A stretch of DNA of 64,000 bases. It comes from Neolewinella xylanilytica. Its GTDB lineage: Bacteria > Bacteroidota > Bacteroidia > Chitinophagales > Saprospiraceae. A program made the position numbers and the translations under genes. The stretch lies in contig NZ_PTJC01000006.1 in NCBI RefSeq assembly GCF_002934605.1, positions 992,001-1,056,000 on the forward strand, read 5' to 3'. The notes beneath the pieces were generated by a model. The model was not told where the DNA came from. It did no database searches and saw only the letters and a list, made by a program, of their open reading frames with translations. This document shows, in pieces, positions 34,872 to 43,882 of the stretch; positions within the stretch are counted from its first letter, which is position 1, and every line of letters begins with the position of its first letter.

Positions 34872-37490
34872 ATGACCGCTTCCGAAATCCGTACCGCTTT
34901 TCTCGACTTTTTCCGCGAAAAGGAGCATAAGATTGTTCCCTCCGCACCGATCGTGAATAAAAGCGACCCCTCCCTGCTGTTTACCAACGCGGGGATGAAC
35001 CAGTTCAAGGATTTTTTCCTCGGCGACAAGGTGCCCGACAAGCGGCGGGTGGCCGATACCCAGAAGTGCATGCGCGTGAGCGGTAAGCACAACGACCTGG
35101 ACGACGTGGGCCGCGACGGTACCCACCATACCATGTTCGAGATGCTCGGCAACTGGAGCTTCGGCGATTACTTCAAGGACGAAGCCATCGCCTGGAGCTG
35201 GGAGTTGCTCACCGAGCGGCTGGGCATCTCCGCCGATCGCCTCTACGCCACCGTCTTCGAAGGCGCCCCCGACGAGGGCATTCCCCGCGACGACGAAGCC
35301 AGGGGGTTCTGGCAGCGCGTGCTGCCCGACGACCGCATTCTCTACGGCAATAAAAAGGATAACTTCTGGGAAATGGGGGAGTCCGGCCCCTGCGGTCCCT
35401 GCACGGAAATTCACGTGGACGTCCGCCCCGACGCCGAGCGCGCCCACACCCCCGGCCGCGACCTGGTGAACGTGGACGGCAGCGGGGTAGTAGAAATCTG
35501 GAACAACGTATTTATCCAGTTCAACCGTAAGGCCGACGGCAGCCTCGTCAACCTGCCCGAGCGCCACGTAGACACCGGCATGGGCTTCGAGCGCCTCTGC
35601 ATGGTACTGCAGGGGAAGGACGCGACCTACGATACGGACATCTTTACCCCCATCATCGGGGAGATCGAACGGCTCACCGGCAAGCCCTACGGCAGCAGCT
35701 ACGCACCGGACGCCAAGGCCGATATGGCCATGCGCGTGGTAGCCGATCACTTACGGGCCGTAGCCTTTACTATCGCCGATGGCCAACTCCCCGGCAGCGG
35801 CGGGGCTGGCTACGTGGTGCGGCGCATCCTGCGGCGGGCCGTTCGCTACGCGTATTCTTTCCTCGGCCAGCAGCAACCCGTGCTGTATCGGCTCATGCCG
35901 GTACTGGTCCGAGAGATGGGCCATGCCTTTCCCGAGCTGGAGCGGCAGCAGGAGCAGATCGCGCGGATCATCGAATCCGAGGAGCGCTCTTTCCTACACA
36001 CGCTGGAGAACGGTCTGGAGCGCTTCGCGGCCCTGGATACCGAATCCGGAAGGATCAGCGGTGAAGATGCCTTCGAATTGTACGATACTTTCGGCTTCCC
36101 GATCGACCTGACGCGCATTATGGCGGCGGAGCGCGGGATAAAAGTTGACGAGGAAGGATTCAACCTGGCACTCCAACGACAAAAGGCCCGCAGCCGGAAG
36201 GATGCGGCCAAGGAGGTGGGCGACTGGACCGTGGTCAGTGACGAGCCATCCGTGTTCATCGGATACGACGTGCTCTCCGATGCCGGGTCCCGCGTAACCA
36301 AGTACCGCACGGTGAAGGTGAAGGACCAGCCCCAGTACCAGTTGGTCCTGGACCGCACCCCCTTCTACGGCGAAAGCGGGGGGCAGGCCGGTGACCGGGG
36401 TACCATCCGGGTAGGGGAGGAGACCCTGAAAGTGATTGACACGCAGAAGGAAAACGACCTAACGGTACACGTAGTCGATAAACTCCCCACCGATCCGGAA
36501 GCGGACGTTTACACTGAGGTAACGGCCCAGGAGCGGCAGGCCATCAGCAATAACCACACCGCGGCTCACCTGCTGCACGCCGCTCTCCACCGGGTGCTGG
36601 GCGAACACGCCGTCCAGAAGGGGCAGGACGTGCAGGCGGGTAAATTCCGTTTCGACTTCAGTCACTTCGAGCGTCCGACCACCGAGCAACTGCGGGAGAT
36701 CGAACTAATGGTCAACGCCCGCATCCGCGAAAATATCCCCTTGCTGGAGCGTCGCGACGTGCCCATCGCCGAAGCCCGGAATAGCGGCGCCATGATGCTT
36801 TTCGGCGAGAAGTACGGAGACAAAGTGCGCATCATCACCTTCGACCCGGACTACAGTTCCGAGCTCTGCGGCGGTACCCACGTCAAGCATACCGGCGAAC
36901 TGGGTCTGTTCAAAATCACCAACGAAAGCGCCCTCGCGGCCGGAGTGCGGCGTATCGAGGGCGTCACGGCTTTACGGGCGGAGTGGTACGTGCACGGTAG
37001 ATTGGCCTTACTGGAGGAGGTGCGCGACGCACTCAAGGGAGCTTCCGATCTTTCCGGCGCCGTCCGCAATCTGCAGGACGAGAACCGCAGCCTAAAAAAG
37101 GAACTCGATAAGCTACAAGCCGCGCAGGCCGGCAATTTGAAGGGAGAGCTGGAAGAATCTTTCGAGATGATCAATGGGGTCAACTTCCTCGCCCGCAAAG
37201 TGGATTTGACCGATCCGGCCGCCATAAAGAACCTGGCCTTTCAACTGACGGGGGAGAATGAGCATGCTTTCGTCTTGCTTGCCAGTGAGAACGAGGGAAA
37301 AGCCTTGCTCACCCTAGCGATCAGTAAGGGATTGGCGGAAAGCAAACTGAACGCGGGTAGCCTGGTGCGGGAACTCGCGAAGCACATTCGTGGCGGCGGA
37401 GGCGGTCAGCCGTTCTTCGCTACGGCGGGGGGTAAGGAGCCGGGGGGTATTCCGGCGGTGCTGGAGCACGCCCGGAAGCTGGTGAGCTAG
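34872..37490 (+). CDS. alaS: Alanyl-tRNA synthetase
   Basis: AlaRS charges tRNA-Ala and hydrolyses mischarged seryl- or glycyl-tRNA-Ala. The 872-residue length is standard. The class II core is N-terminal (FFREKEHKIVPSAPIV, NAGMNQFKDFFLG), the editing domain has the zinc-binding HTAAHLLHAAL and CGGTHVKHTGELG, and the C-terminal domain includes a coiled coil (NLQDENRSLKKELDKLQAAQ) and the GGGGGQPFFATAGGK end. A TACCTTTG -7-like element ends 5 bases before the ATG, raising the chance of a leaderless or very short-leader mRNA. Confidence 0.97.
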   Translation: MTASEIRTAFLDFFREKEHKIVPSAPIVNKSDPSLLFTNAGMNQFKDFFLGDKVPDKRRVADTQKCMRVSGKHNDLDDVGRDGTHHTMFEMLGNWSFGDYFKDEAIAWSWELLTERLGISADRLYATVFEGAPDEGIPRDDEARGFWQRVLPDDRILYGNKKDNFWEMGESGPCGPCTEIHVDVRPDAERAHTPGRDLVNVDGSGVVEIWNNVFIQFNRKADGSLVNLPERHVDTGMGFERLCMVLQGKDATYDTDIFTPIIGEIERLTGKPYGSSYAPDAKADMAMRVVADHLRAVAFTIADGQLPGSGGAGYVVRRILRRAVRYAYSFLGQQQPVLYRLMPVLVREMGHAFPELERQQEQIARIIESEERSFLHTLENGLERFAALDTESGRISGEDAFELYDTFGFPIDLTRIMAAERGIKVDEEGFNLALQRQKARSRKDAAKEVGDWTVVSDEPSVFIGYDVLSDAGSRVTKYRTVKVKDQPQYQLVLDRTPFYGESGGQAGDRGTIRVGEETLKVIDTQKENDLTVHVVDKLPTDPEADVYTEVTAQERQAISNNHTAAHLLHAALHRVLGEHAVQKGQDVQAGKFRFDFSHFERPTTEQLREIELMVNARIRENIPLLERRDVPIAEARNSGAMMLFGEKYGDKVRIITFDPDYSSELCGGTHVKHTGELGLFKITNESALAAGVRRIEGVTALRAEWYVHGRLALLEEVRDALKGASDLSGAVRNLQDENRSLKKELDKLQAAQAGNLKGELEESFEMINGVNFLARKVDLTDPAAIKNLAFQLTGENEHAFVLLASENEGKALLTLAISKGLAESKLNAGSLVRELAKHIRGGGGGQPFFATAGGKEPGGIPAVLEHARKLVS

Positions 37491-37676
37491 CGGGTCCGCC
37501 GGCCCGGCTGGTCCGCCGAGCTATCCGTAGGAGCAATACGGTTGACGAGATGGTTGTCTGCTCGTCGGCCCAGCGTTTGGGGAGATCTCATTCTCCGGCC
37601 CGTCGGCCGACCAGCAAAGCTGTGCGGACGACTGTTGCCTCCTGTGCGGACGACTATGGCCTAAGAAGCAAAACCA

Positions 37677-38408
37677 ATGTACGACGATTTCAAAGCCAAC
37701 ATCTATGCGGGCTACCGTCCGGAACTGCACGACGTGCCGCTCTCTCACTACTTTGGAGAACGGGTTTTCGGGCGGGGAGTGGATGTAGGTTGCGGGGTGG
37801 GGCATTCAGCGCGGGCACTCCTGAATCATTGTTGGGAGGTAACCGCCCTGGATAACAGCCGGGCCATGTTAGCCAAAGCTAAGCCCGAACCCCGGATCCG
37901 GTATCGGCGATGGTCTGGCGGCCGGTGGCCGGTGGCCGATAAGTCGGTGGATGTCATCACCTTTGCCGGCTCGCTCTTCTATCTGGACGGTGGGGCGGCC
38001 TTGCAGGAGATACGGCGGGTGGGTAAGCCGGGGTCCCACGTAGTCGTATATGATTACCGCTTCGACCCGCGTCCATTCCTGTCGGCGCTTGGGGTAGGTC
38101 CCTTCGAGCCGCCGGTGAATGCATACCGCTGGGATTGTCAACTTCCGGTGGATGAGACCGGTACCGTGAGCAAGCTGCAGGACCTGAAATCGGAGGTGCT
38201 GTTGATCATGGAGGCGCAGCAGCTTGCCTACACCATACTGGCCGAGGACTGGTGCCGAACCCTACTGTCGGCCAAGTTCGGGAGCGAAAATCCAGCGGAA
38301 GAGCTTACTGCCCGGCTGGCAGGGCGCTACGCGGTAGGGGACCGAATTCCGGTGGACTTCAAGCTGATAAGTTTTCACTATCGGCTGCATCCCGGGGCGG
38401 CTGACTGA
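37677..38408 (+). CDS. Class I SAM-dependent methyltransferase
   Basis: A 243-residue cytoplasmic protein of the Methyltransf_11 type. Motif I is VDVGCGVGHSARALL, the acidic ribose-binding residue lies in VTALDNSRAMLA, and motif IV-like DVITFAGSLFYLDGG follows. The substrate is not evident. The intergenic stretch before it contains a 13-base direct repeat TGTGCGGACGACT (37621-37633 and 37643-37655). It follows alaS by 186 bases and precedes an SCP2 gene on the same strand. Confidence 0.8.
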   Translation: MYDDFKANIYAGYRPELHDVPLSHYFGERVFGRGVDVGCGVGHSARALLNHCWEVTALDNSRAMLAKAKPEPRIRYRRWSGGRWPVADKSVDVITFAGSLFYLDGGAALQEIRRVGKPGSHVVVYDYRFDPRPFLSALGVGPFEPPVNAYRWDCQLPVDETGTVSKLQDLKSEVLLIMEAQQLAYTILAEDWCRTLLSAKFGSENPAEELTARLAGRYAVGDRIPVDFKLISFHYRLHPGAAD

Positions 38409-38523
38409 AGGTGACCCCCCCGGCACAACAGCGGGGAAGTAGCAAAAAACCCAACGGACCGTGGGAGGGCGAAAATTCGCCATCCGGGTGATTTATTCTA
38501 CCTTGTCGCCAAACCATAAGATC

Positions 38524-38820
38524 ATGACCTTTCAGGAACTCAACGACGGCGTTGCCAAAGCCGCGGCCAATGCCCCGAAGCTCGGTAAAAGCATCAAACT
38601 GCAACTCGATGAGGGCGTCATCTTCATCGACATGACGGAAGATCAGGCCAAAGTGACGAACGAAGACAAGGAGGCGGATACTACCGTGATCACTTCCGTC
38701 GACGTACTCGACCAGCTACGTAGCGGAAAACTAAACCCGATGATGGCTATGATGTCGGGTAAAGTGAAGATCCAGGGCGACATGGGCCTGGCCATGAAGC
38801 TCCAAGGCCTGCTGTCTTAG
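38524..38820 (+). CDS. SCP2 sterol-binding domain protein
   Basis: A 98-residue protein comprising a single SCP2 (sterol carrier protein 2-like) domain: KSIKLQLDEGVIFIDMTEDQ, then ADTTVITSVDVLDQLRSGKLNPM and a methionine-rich end with GKVKIQGDMGLAMKLQGLL. Such proteins bind hydrophobic ligands such as fatty acyl-CoA. The ATG at 38524 gives the usual short N-terminus; an upstream GTG is unlikely. Confidence 0.9.
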   Translation: MTFQELNDGVAKAAANAPKLGKSIKLQLDEGVIFIDMTEDQAKVTNEDKEADTTVITSVDVLDQLRSGKLNPMMAMMSGKVKIQGDMGLAMKLQGLLS

Positions 38821-38935
38821 CTTCCGGTAAGACAAATCGGGCCGGTACCCGCACCGTGTCGAAGCAATTTGCCGGATTATGTGTTTCTTCCGTTAACGGC
38901 ATCCACACGCCGTTGCCCGAATAATCTCTTGGTCC

Positions 38936-41695
38936 ATGCTCCTGCGAATTTTACTAGTTCTTTTGACCGTTCTCCCCCTGGTGCTGACCGGTACCCACAA
39001 CCGGGCGGGTGAAATCATCGTGGAAGCGGAGGGGGACTGCAACAACGTGAACGACCAGCTGCGGGTATGCGCCACGATCATCACCTACACCGAAACGGCC
39101 CAGACGGAGGTAGACCGCGACAGCCTCGAAATCATCTGGGGCGACGGCACCCGCGAAATGATCGGTAGAACGGAGATCATTCCGACCTCGACTCCCGGCA
39201 TTCAGCGTAACGAGTACCGGATGTGCCACCGGTACCCGTCCTTCGGTCGCTACGTACTCAGCTTTCAGGACGTCAACCGGGTCCGCAACGTACGGAACAT
39301 CGGAGCGCAGTCCGTCAACATCCCCTTCAGCGTTTTCACCTCCTATTCGCTGGTCAACCCGATCGTGAATGGCTGCAATACTTCCCCGCAGCTGAGTCAG
39401 GAGCCCATCGATAATGCCTGTATCGGCTCGGTATGGACCCACAACCCCGGGGCTTTCGACGTCGACGGAGACAGCCTGGCCTTCGAATTCACTACCCCGA
39501 CTTTCGCGCCCCGAGCACCCATTCCCAGCTACGTACTGCCCAATCAGATCAACGGCGCGACCGGAAGCCTGGAAATCAATCCCCGCACCGGGCAGATCAC
39601 CTGGGATTCCCCCGGCATCCCGGGAGAGTATAACCTGGCCTTCATGGTGAAGTCGTTTCGGAACGGTATTCCCCTGGATACGCTGGTACGGGATATGCAG
39701 GTGTTCGTGGACGACTGCTCCAACGACCCCCCGGTGATCGAGATCGACCGGGAGGAGATCTGCGTCGTAGCCGGTGAGGTGGTCGAGTTTGACGTAGTCG
39801 CTACCGCGCCGCTATCGGATACGGAGCAGGAGATTTTTCTCACCGCCTCCGGCCGCCCGTTCGACCTCGCAGATAATCCGGCCACTTTCACGCCGGTGAA
39901 TGCGAATCCACCCGCTTACGAACCCGATCCGCTGCGCAGGCGATTCCGGTGGCAGACCACTTGCAACGACATCAGTAACCAGGAGTACTTCATCGTGCTC
40001 CGCGCCGTAGACGACGGTCCCCCGCGACCATCGGGACTGGCTACCCTACGTTCGGTAAGTATCCGCGTGGTGCCCCCGCCCCCGGAGGATGTGCGTGCCG
40101 CCGTGGAAGACGAAGAGATCACCATCAACTGGGAGAGCCCGTACGCCTGTGAAGACAATGCCAATCCCGATTTCCTCGGGTTCACCGTCTGGCGTCGGGA
40201 GGGAAGCAACAGTTTCGTGCCCGACACCTGCGAGACCGGCCTGGCCGGTAGAGGGTATACCCAGATATCCGACGGCGAAGTGAGCGATCTCGCCGACGGC
40301 CGCTACTTTTTCATCGACGACGACGTAGAGCGCGGGCGAACCTACTGCTACCGGGTGGTGGCGGTGATGGCGCGCATCACGCAGAGCACGGGCTTCATTT
40401 TCGAGGAGTTCGAATCGATTCCTTCCCAGGAGGTATGCGTCCAGCTGGCGCGGGATATTCCCCTGCTTACCAAGGTAGACGTCTTGTCGACCGGCGCTAC
40501 CGACGGACAAATCGATGTCTGCTGGGTTCTTCCCGACCCGCTGAGCCTGGATACCCTCCAGAACCCCGGGCCATACCGCTACGTACTGAGTCGGGCGGTG
40601 GGTCAAACCACGGAACCCGGTGCCTTCAGCGAAATTGCCACCTATACTTCTCCCTTTTTTGGCGACGCCGTCGATACGTGCTATACCGACCAGAATCTGG
40701 ATACCGAAGCAAACGCCTACAGCTACCGCATTGAGTTGTTCGTGAACAACGAGAACGAGCCATTGGGTGAAGCACAGCCCGCGAGCAGTGTCCGGCTGGG
40801 AGGAAGCCCGACCGACCGGGCCGTCGATTTGACCTGGACCGAGCAGGTGCCCTGGACAAACGAAAGCTACGACGTTTTCCGCCGCCTCCCCGGCGCAACG
40901 ACCTACGATAGCCTGACCACGGTAAGCGAAGCAAGCTTCCGGGATTCCGAACTGGTCAACGGCGAAACGTACTGCTATTTCGTGCGGGCCCGCGGCTCGT
41001 ACAACGTCGACGATATTCCGTCTCCGCTACTCAACCGCAGCCAGGAGTTTTGCCTGGTTCCTATCGACAACGTTTCCCCCTGTCCGCCCCAATTAATGGT
41101 GGAAAGCGTCTGTGACCGGGGCGTTGACTGTACGGTCGACGAGAATCTCTTCAACATCATCGAATGGGTTCCGAGCGGAGAGGTGTGTGGAGACGATGAC
41201 GTGGTCACCTACCGGATATACTTTACGGCCGACAGTTCCGCCGCACCTGCGCTCGTCGCCCAAGTAGAAAGTACGGATATCCTCCGCTTCGACCATACGC
41301 CTCCGGATGGAATCGTGGGCTGTTACACCATTACGGCGGTAGATGCAAACGGTAATGAAAGTCTGCCCAGCAACCAGGTCTGCGTTACGAATTGTCCCAT
41401 TTACGATCTTCCGAATGCCTTCACGCCCAACGGCGACGGGGACAACGACTTTTTCGTTCCCCGCGGGCTGTGCTTTATCGAACGGGTGGAGTTCAAGATC
41501 TTCAATCGGTGGGGGCAGCTCGTTTTTGAGACCCAGGACCCGGGAATACGGTGGAACGGGGAGAATCTCGCCGGTGAGTCCCTCCCCTCCGGTACCTATT
41601 ACTACGTAGGTACGGTGTTCGAGCGTCGCCTGGATGGGGTTGCCGCCTCCGAAGAACCGGTGAGCGGGTACATCGAGCTGATCACGGGCCGGTAA
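38936..41695 (+). CDS. T9SS type B sorting domain adhesin-like protein
   Basis: A 919-residue secreted protein. An N-terminal signal peptide (MLLRILLVLLTVLPLVLTG) is followed by long beta-rich regions, including several fibronectin type III-like modules in the middle (for example VTYRIYFTADSS and GCYTITAVDANGNESLPSN). The C-terminus is the gliding-motility-associated CHU_C domain: NAFTPNGDGDNDFFVPRG, VEFKIFNRWGQLVFET, and GTYYYVGTV. This domain directs export by the type IX secretion system. Cysteine content is high for a secreted protein. A PorP/SprF gene lies downstream, a pairing typical of SprB-like surface adhesins. Confidence 0.88.
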   Translation: MLLRILLVLLTVLPLVLTGTHNRAGEIIVEAEGDCNNVNDQLRVCATIITYTETAQTEVDRDSLEIIWGDGTREMIGRTEIIPTSTPGIQRNEYRMCHRYPSFGRYVLSFQDVNRVRNVRNIGAQSVNIPFSVFTSYSLVNPIVNGCNTSPQLSQEPIDNACIGSVWTHNPGAFDVDGDSLAFEFTTPTFAPRAPIPSYVLPNQINGATGSLEINPRTGQITWDSPGIPGEYNLAFMVKSFRNGIPLDTLVRDMQVFVDDCSNDPPVIEIDREEICVVAGEVVEFDVVATAPLSDTEQEIFLTASGRPFDLADNPATFTPVNANPPAYEPDPLRRRFRWQTTCNDISNQEYFIVLRAVDDGPPRPSGLATLRSVSIRVVPPPPEDVRAAVEDEEITINWESPYACEDNANPDFLGFTVWRREGSNSFVPDTCETGLAGRGYTQISDGEVSDLADGRYFFIDDDVERGRTYCYRVVAVMARITQSTGFIFEEFESIPSQEVCVQLARDIPLLTKVDVLSTGATDGQIDVCWVLPDPLSLDTLQNPGPYRYVLSRAVGQTTEPGAFSEIATYTSPFFGDAVDTCYTDQNLDTEANAYSYRIELFVNNENEPLGEAQPASSVRLGGSPTDRAVDLTWTEQVPWTNESYDVFRRLPGATTYDSLTTVSEASFRDSELVNGETYCYFVRARGSYNVDDIPSPLLNRSQEFCLVPIDNVSPCPPQLMVESVCDRGVDCTVDENLFNIIEWVPSGEVCGDDDVVTYRIYFTADSSAAPALVAQVESTDILRFDHTPPDGIVGCYTITAVDANGNESLPSNQVCVTNCPIYDLPNAFTPNGDGDNDFFVPRGLCFIERVEFKIFNRWGQLVFETQDPGIRWNGENLAGESLPSGTYYYVGTVFERRLDGVAASEEPVSGYIELITGR

Positions 41696-41827
41696 CTCAC
41701 CGATTTCCAGCACGCGCACGCGCCGATCGCAATCACTGCGGGGCATTCCTGTTCCCCAGCCCGGGGAAGCCGGCTTCCTTTGGACGAGTAAGCAATATTT
41801 ATCGGTCGGAGGCGCCAAACCGTATAC

Positions 41828-41905
41828 CGTATGGCGGCAGCAACGCGCCCTCCGACCCTAAGCGGACCGGGTCAAACCCGGGTGCCGTCGCGCTGCTGCC
41901 ATACG
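41828..41905. repeat. Nested inverted repeat
   Basis: Arms 41828-41841 and 41892-41905 pair over 14 bases with one G-T. Inside is a second perfect hairpin, CCGGGT (41867-41872) with ACCCGG (41876-41881). An alternative pairing exists: TCGGAGGCGC at 41806-41815 complements 41845-41855 with one bulged base, immediately next to the outer arm. Strand of action unknown. Confidence 0.6.
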
Positions 41906-42053
41906 ATGCTTACCGATCCGGATTCAGTCACTAAGCCGGACGCCGGACGGCCGATAGGGGGCAAAGTTGGTAGTGCGGTGACGGTCTGGCGGGTACATAA
42001 TTGTAGTTTCGACATTTAAAATCGATGTATCAACCGTTTTTTTTCGTCTGCCC

Positions 42054-42084
42054 TTTCACTATTGGATTTTTACGCCTATTTTCG
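42054..42084 (+). promoter_or_regulatory. Bacteroidota-type promoter candidate
   Basis: TTTC (42054-42057), 19 bases, then TATTTTCG (42077-42084). This differs by one base in each half from the consensus TTTG-N19-TAnnTTTG. Transcription would begin near 42091. Confidence 0.4.
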
Positions 42085-42090
42085 CACTAG

Positions 42091-42228
42091 ACGTTTATTC
42101 AAGCAATTGTCTGCGAGATTGCAGCTGTTTGGATCGCGTTCGGGCGAAAGGCTTCGCTCCCAATACGAATAATAGGGTTTTAGGTGTTTATTTCCGGACC
42201 GGCTGCGCATGCGCGACCGGTCTTTTTT
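42091..42228 (+). ncRNA. Candidate small structured RNA
   Basis: The span from the predicted start to the terminator is about 138 bases. It can fold into a closing stem TTATTC (42095-42100) with GAATAA (42167-42172), enclosing two hairpins: CTGC/GCAG (42111-42124) and GCGAA/TTCGC (42144-42157). A terminator hairpin with T-run closes the 3' end. I do not recognise a known RNA family; 6S RNA would be expected to be longer. It could also be the leader of porP. Confidence 0.4.
42197..42228 (+). terminator. Intrinsic terminator
   Basis: Stem GACCGG (42197-42202) with CCGGTC (42217-42222), extended by inner GC pairs around the palindrome GCGCATGCGC, followed directly by six T residues. It lies about 500 bases after the nearest plus-strand stop and 90 bases before porP, so it appears to serve an unannotated transcript. 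Confidence 0.7.
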
Positions 42229-42318
42229 ATTCCGAAAGACTAATCCGCAATTAGGGTTCGTTAGCTTGTAAACTTGTGCCTTGCGGCGCGTTTTTGTGTG
42301 TATACCTCCCCCTTGAAT

Positions 42319-43365
42319 ATGAAGTTAGTCCATACTCTTTGCTTCGTGATCCTGTTTGCCTTTTCCCTACAGGCGCAGGATATCCACTTTTCGCAGTTCT
42401 ACATGTCGCCCCTCAACCTGAATCCGGCCATGACGGGGGTGATGAACTGCAACAGCCGTATCGCGCTGAACTACCGCAGTCAGTGGGCTTCGGTGTTGGG
42501 CAGCAATGCCTTTCAAACCTACAGCGTGAGCTACGACCAGCGGATTGCTGTAGGCCGCAACGACTTTTTCGGCGTAGGCGGTACCTTCTGGGGCGACCGC
42601 GCGGGTGAGGCCAGCTTCGCCACTACGACCGGTAAACTCAGTGCCAGTTACAGCAAGAAGCTGGGTGGTGCCCGTGATTACGGCAACTATCTGGTAGCCG
42701 GAGCCGAAGTAGGCGCGGCGCAGCGCAGCCTCGATTTCCTGGCCCTTCGCTGGGGATCACAGCACGACGGAGATGGTGGTTTTAACGGTGGGCTGCCCAG
42801 TGGCGAGAATACCCTGGACCGCGACGAATTCCTTTTTTCCGACATGGCGGCCGGTTTGCTCTGGTTCATGGTTTTCGACGAAAACAACAGCCTGTACGCC
42901 GGCGGTGCCCTACACCACCTGAACCGGGCCAATCAGAGCTTCGACCTGGAAGGAGAGGATTTGCTGTACACTCGCTTTACCGCCCACGCCGGCGGTGAAT
43001 TCATGCTCAATCGCCGTTTCGGGCTCGTGCCCGGCGCCATTTTGATGACGCAGGGTCCCAGCTTCCAGGTGAACGCCGGTACGAACCTGAAATTCCTGCT
43101 CGATGCGGGACGCAACGCCGCCAGCCAAGCGTTCCAGGTCGGCATCTGGACGCGGGTCAGTAACCGGCTCGACAGCAGCGTCCTAACCGACGCCATCATT
43201 CTTAGCACCCGCTTCGACTACGAAAACTTCGCGCTGGGCTTTAGCTACGATATTAATACCAGCGACCTGCGGGTGGCCACCGACGGAAACGGCGGTTTCG
43301 AATTGTCGCTGCAGTACAAGATTTGCGGTAGTCAGCGCCGGGGAGTATACTGCCCCCAGTTCTGA
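42319..43365 (+). CDS. PorP/SprF-family type IX secretion membrane protein
   Basis: A 348-residue outer-membrane beta-barrel protein of the PorP/SprF family, which works with T9SS substrates of the type B (CHU_C) class. The signal peptide (KLVHTLCFVILFAFSLQAQD) is followed by the family hallmark DIHFSQFYMSPLNLNPAMTG. The rest has alternating beta strands ending in FELSLQYKICG. I use the ATG at 42319, which gives a proper signal peptide. Its position downstream of a CHU_C adhesin suggests that it anchors or exports that adhesin. Confidence 0.92.
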   Translation: MKLVHTLCFVILFAFSLQAQDIHFSQFYMSPLNLNPAMTGVMNCNSRIALNYRSQWASVLGSNAFQTYSVSYDQRIAVGRNDFFGVGGTFWGDRAGEASFATTTGKLSASYSKKLGGARDYGNYLVAGAEVGAAQRSLDFLALRWGSQHDGDGGFNGGLPSGENTLDRDEFLFSDMAAGLLWFMVFDENNSLYAGGALHHLNRANQSFDLEGEDLLYTRFTAHAGGEFMLNRRFGLVPGAILMTQGPSFQVNAGTNLKFLLDAGRNAASQAFQVGIWTRVSNRLDSSVLTDAIILSTRFDYENFALGFSYDINTSDLRVATDGNGGFELSLQYKICGSQRRGVYCPQF

Positions 43366-43402
43366 TGCCTTAGGTTCTCTCATAAAATATAATCCTAATC
43401 TC

Positions 43403-43882
43403 ATGTTTGGAAACGGGAAAGAAACCCCCAAAAAATCCCCCGGCCCTATGCCTTCTGCTCCTTCCGGTGGTGTCAACACCATCGACGAACACACCTCCAT
43501 CAAAGGCAACATTCAGGCCGGAGGCGACATCCGCATCGATGGCAAACTGGACGGTGACCTCGTTTGCAAAGCCAAGTTGATCATCGGTGAGCGCGGATCC
43601 ATTACCGGCGACGTCGATTGCCAGAATGCCATGATTGAAGGCACCTTTTCCGGCACCATCATCGTGCGCGATCTGCTCACCCTCAAAGACACCGCCCGCG
43701 TAAAGGGCAACGTCCGCGCCAGCAAGATGGCTGTCGGTTCGGGCTGCCTCATCGACGGCCAGTGTACCATCACGGGCGACAAAGACCCGGCAGCCGGATT
43801 CGCCAAGTCTTCCAACGGCAGCATGAACGGTACGGCGGAACACGAAAAGCACAAGTCCAACGGTGCCGCCGTCAAAGCCTAA
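43403..43882 (+). CDS. Bactofilin-type polymer-forming cytoskeletal protein
   Basis: Bactofilins form stable filaments through a right-handed beta-helix without nucleotide. The 159-residue protein has an unstructured N-terminal tail, then the bactofilin core from NTIDEHTSIKGNIQAGGDIR through IDGKLDGDLVCKAKLIIGE and GTIIVRDLLTLKDTARVKGN. The C-terminal tail is polar. It overlaps the start of atpZ by 20 bases. Confidence 0.92.
   Translation: MFGNGKETPKKSPGPMPSAPSGGVNTIDEHTSIKGNIQAGGDIRIDGKLDGDLVCKAKLIIGERGSITGDVDCQNAMIEGTFSGTIIVRDLLTLKDTARVKGNVRASKMAVGSGCLIDGQCTITGDKDPAAGFAKSSNGSMNGTAEHEKHKSNGAAVKA

Larger units (their letters stand above)
41696..42318. other. Structured intergenic region between adhesin and porP
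   Basis: About 620 bases with no credible protein gene. It contains a perfect 14-bp palindrome GGAAGCCGGCTTCC (41765-41778) that could end the adhesin transcript, a nested inverted repeat (41806-41905), and a promoter-like pair, branched fold and terminator consistent with a small RNA (42054-42228). An alternative is that the last part is a leader or attenuator of porP. Confidence 0.6.

Noticed and set aside
34788-35750. 320-codon open frame antisense to alaS
   Set aside because: It lies opposite a fully conserved alaS reading frame; GC-rich DNA gives long shadow frames and the protein has no recognisable domain.
41831-42019. Short open frame after the adhesin gene
   Set aside because: It covers the nested inverted repeat and has no protein-like composition.
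42091-42228. 6S RNA
   Set aside because: The candidate is shorter than typical 6S RNA and lacks the single large open-complex-like bubble; kept only as an unnamed small RNA.
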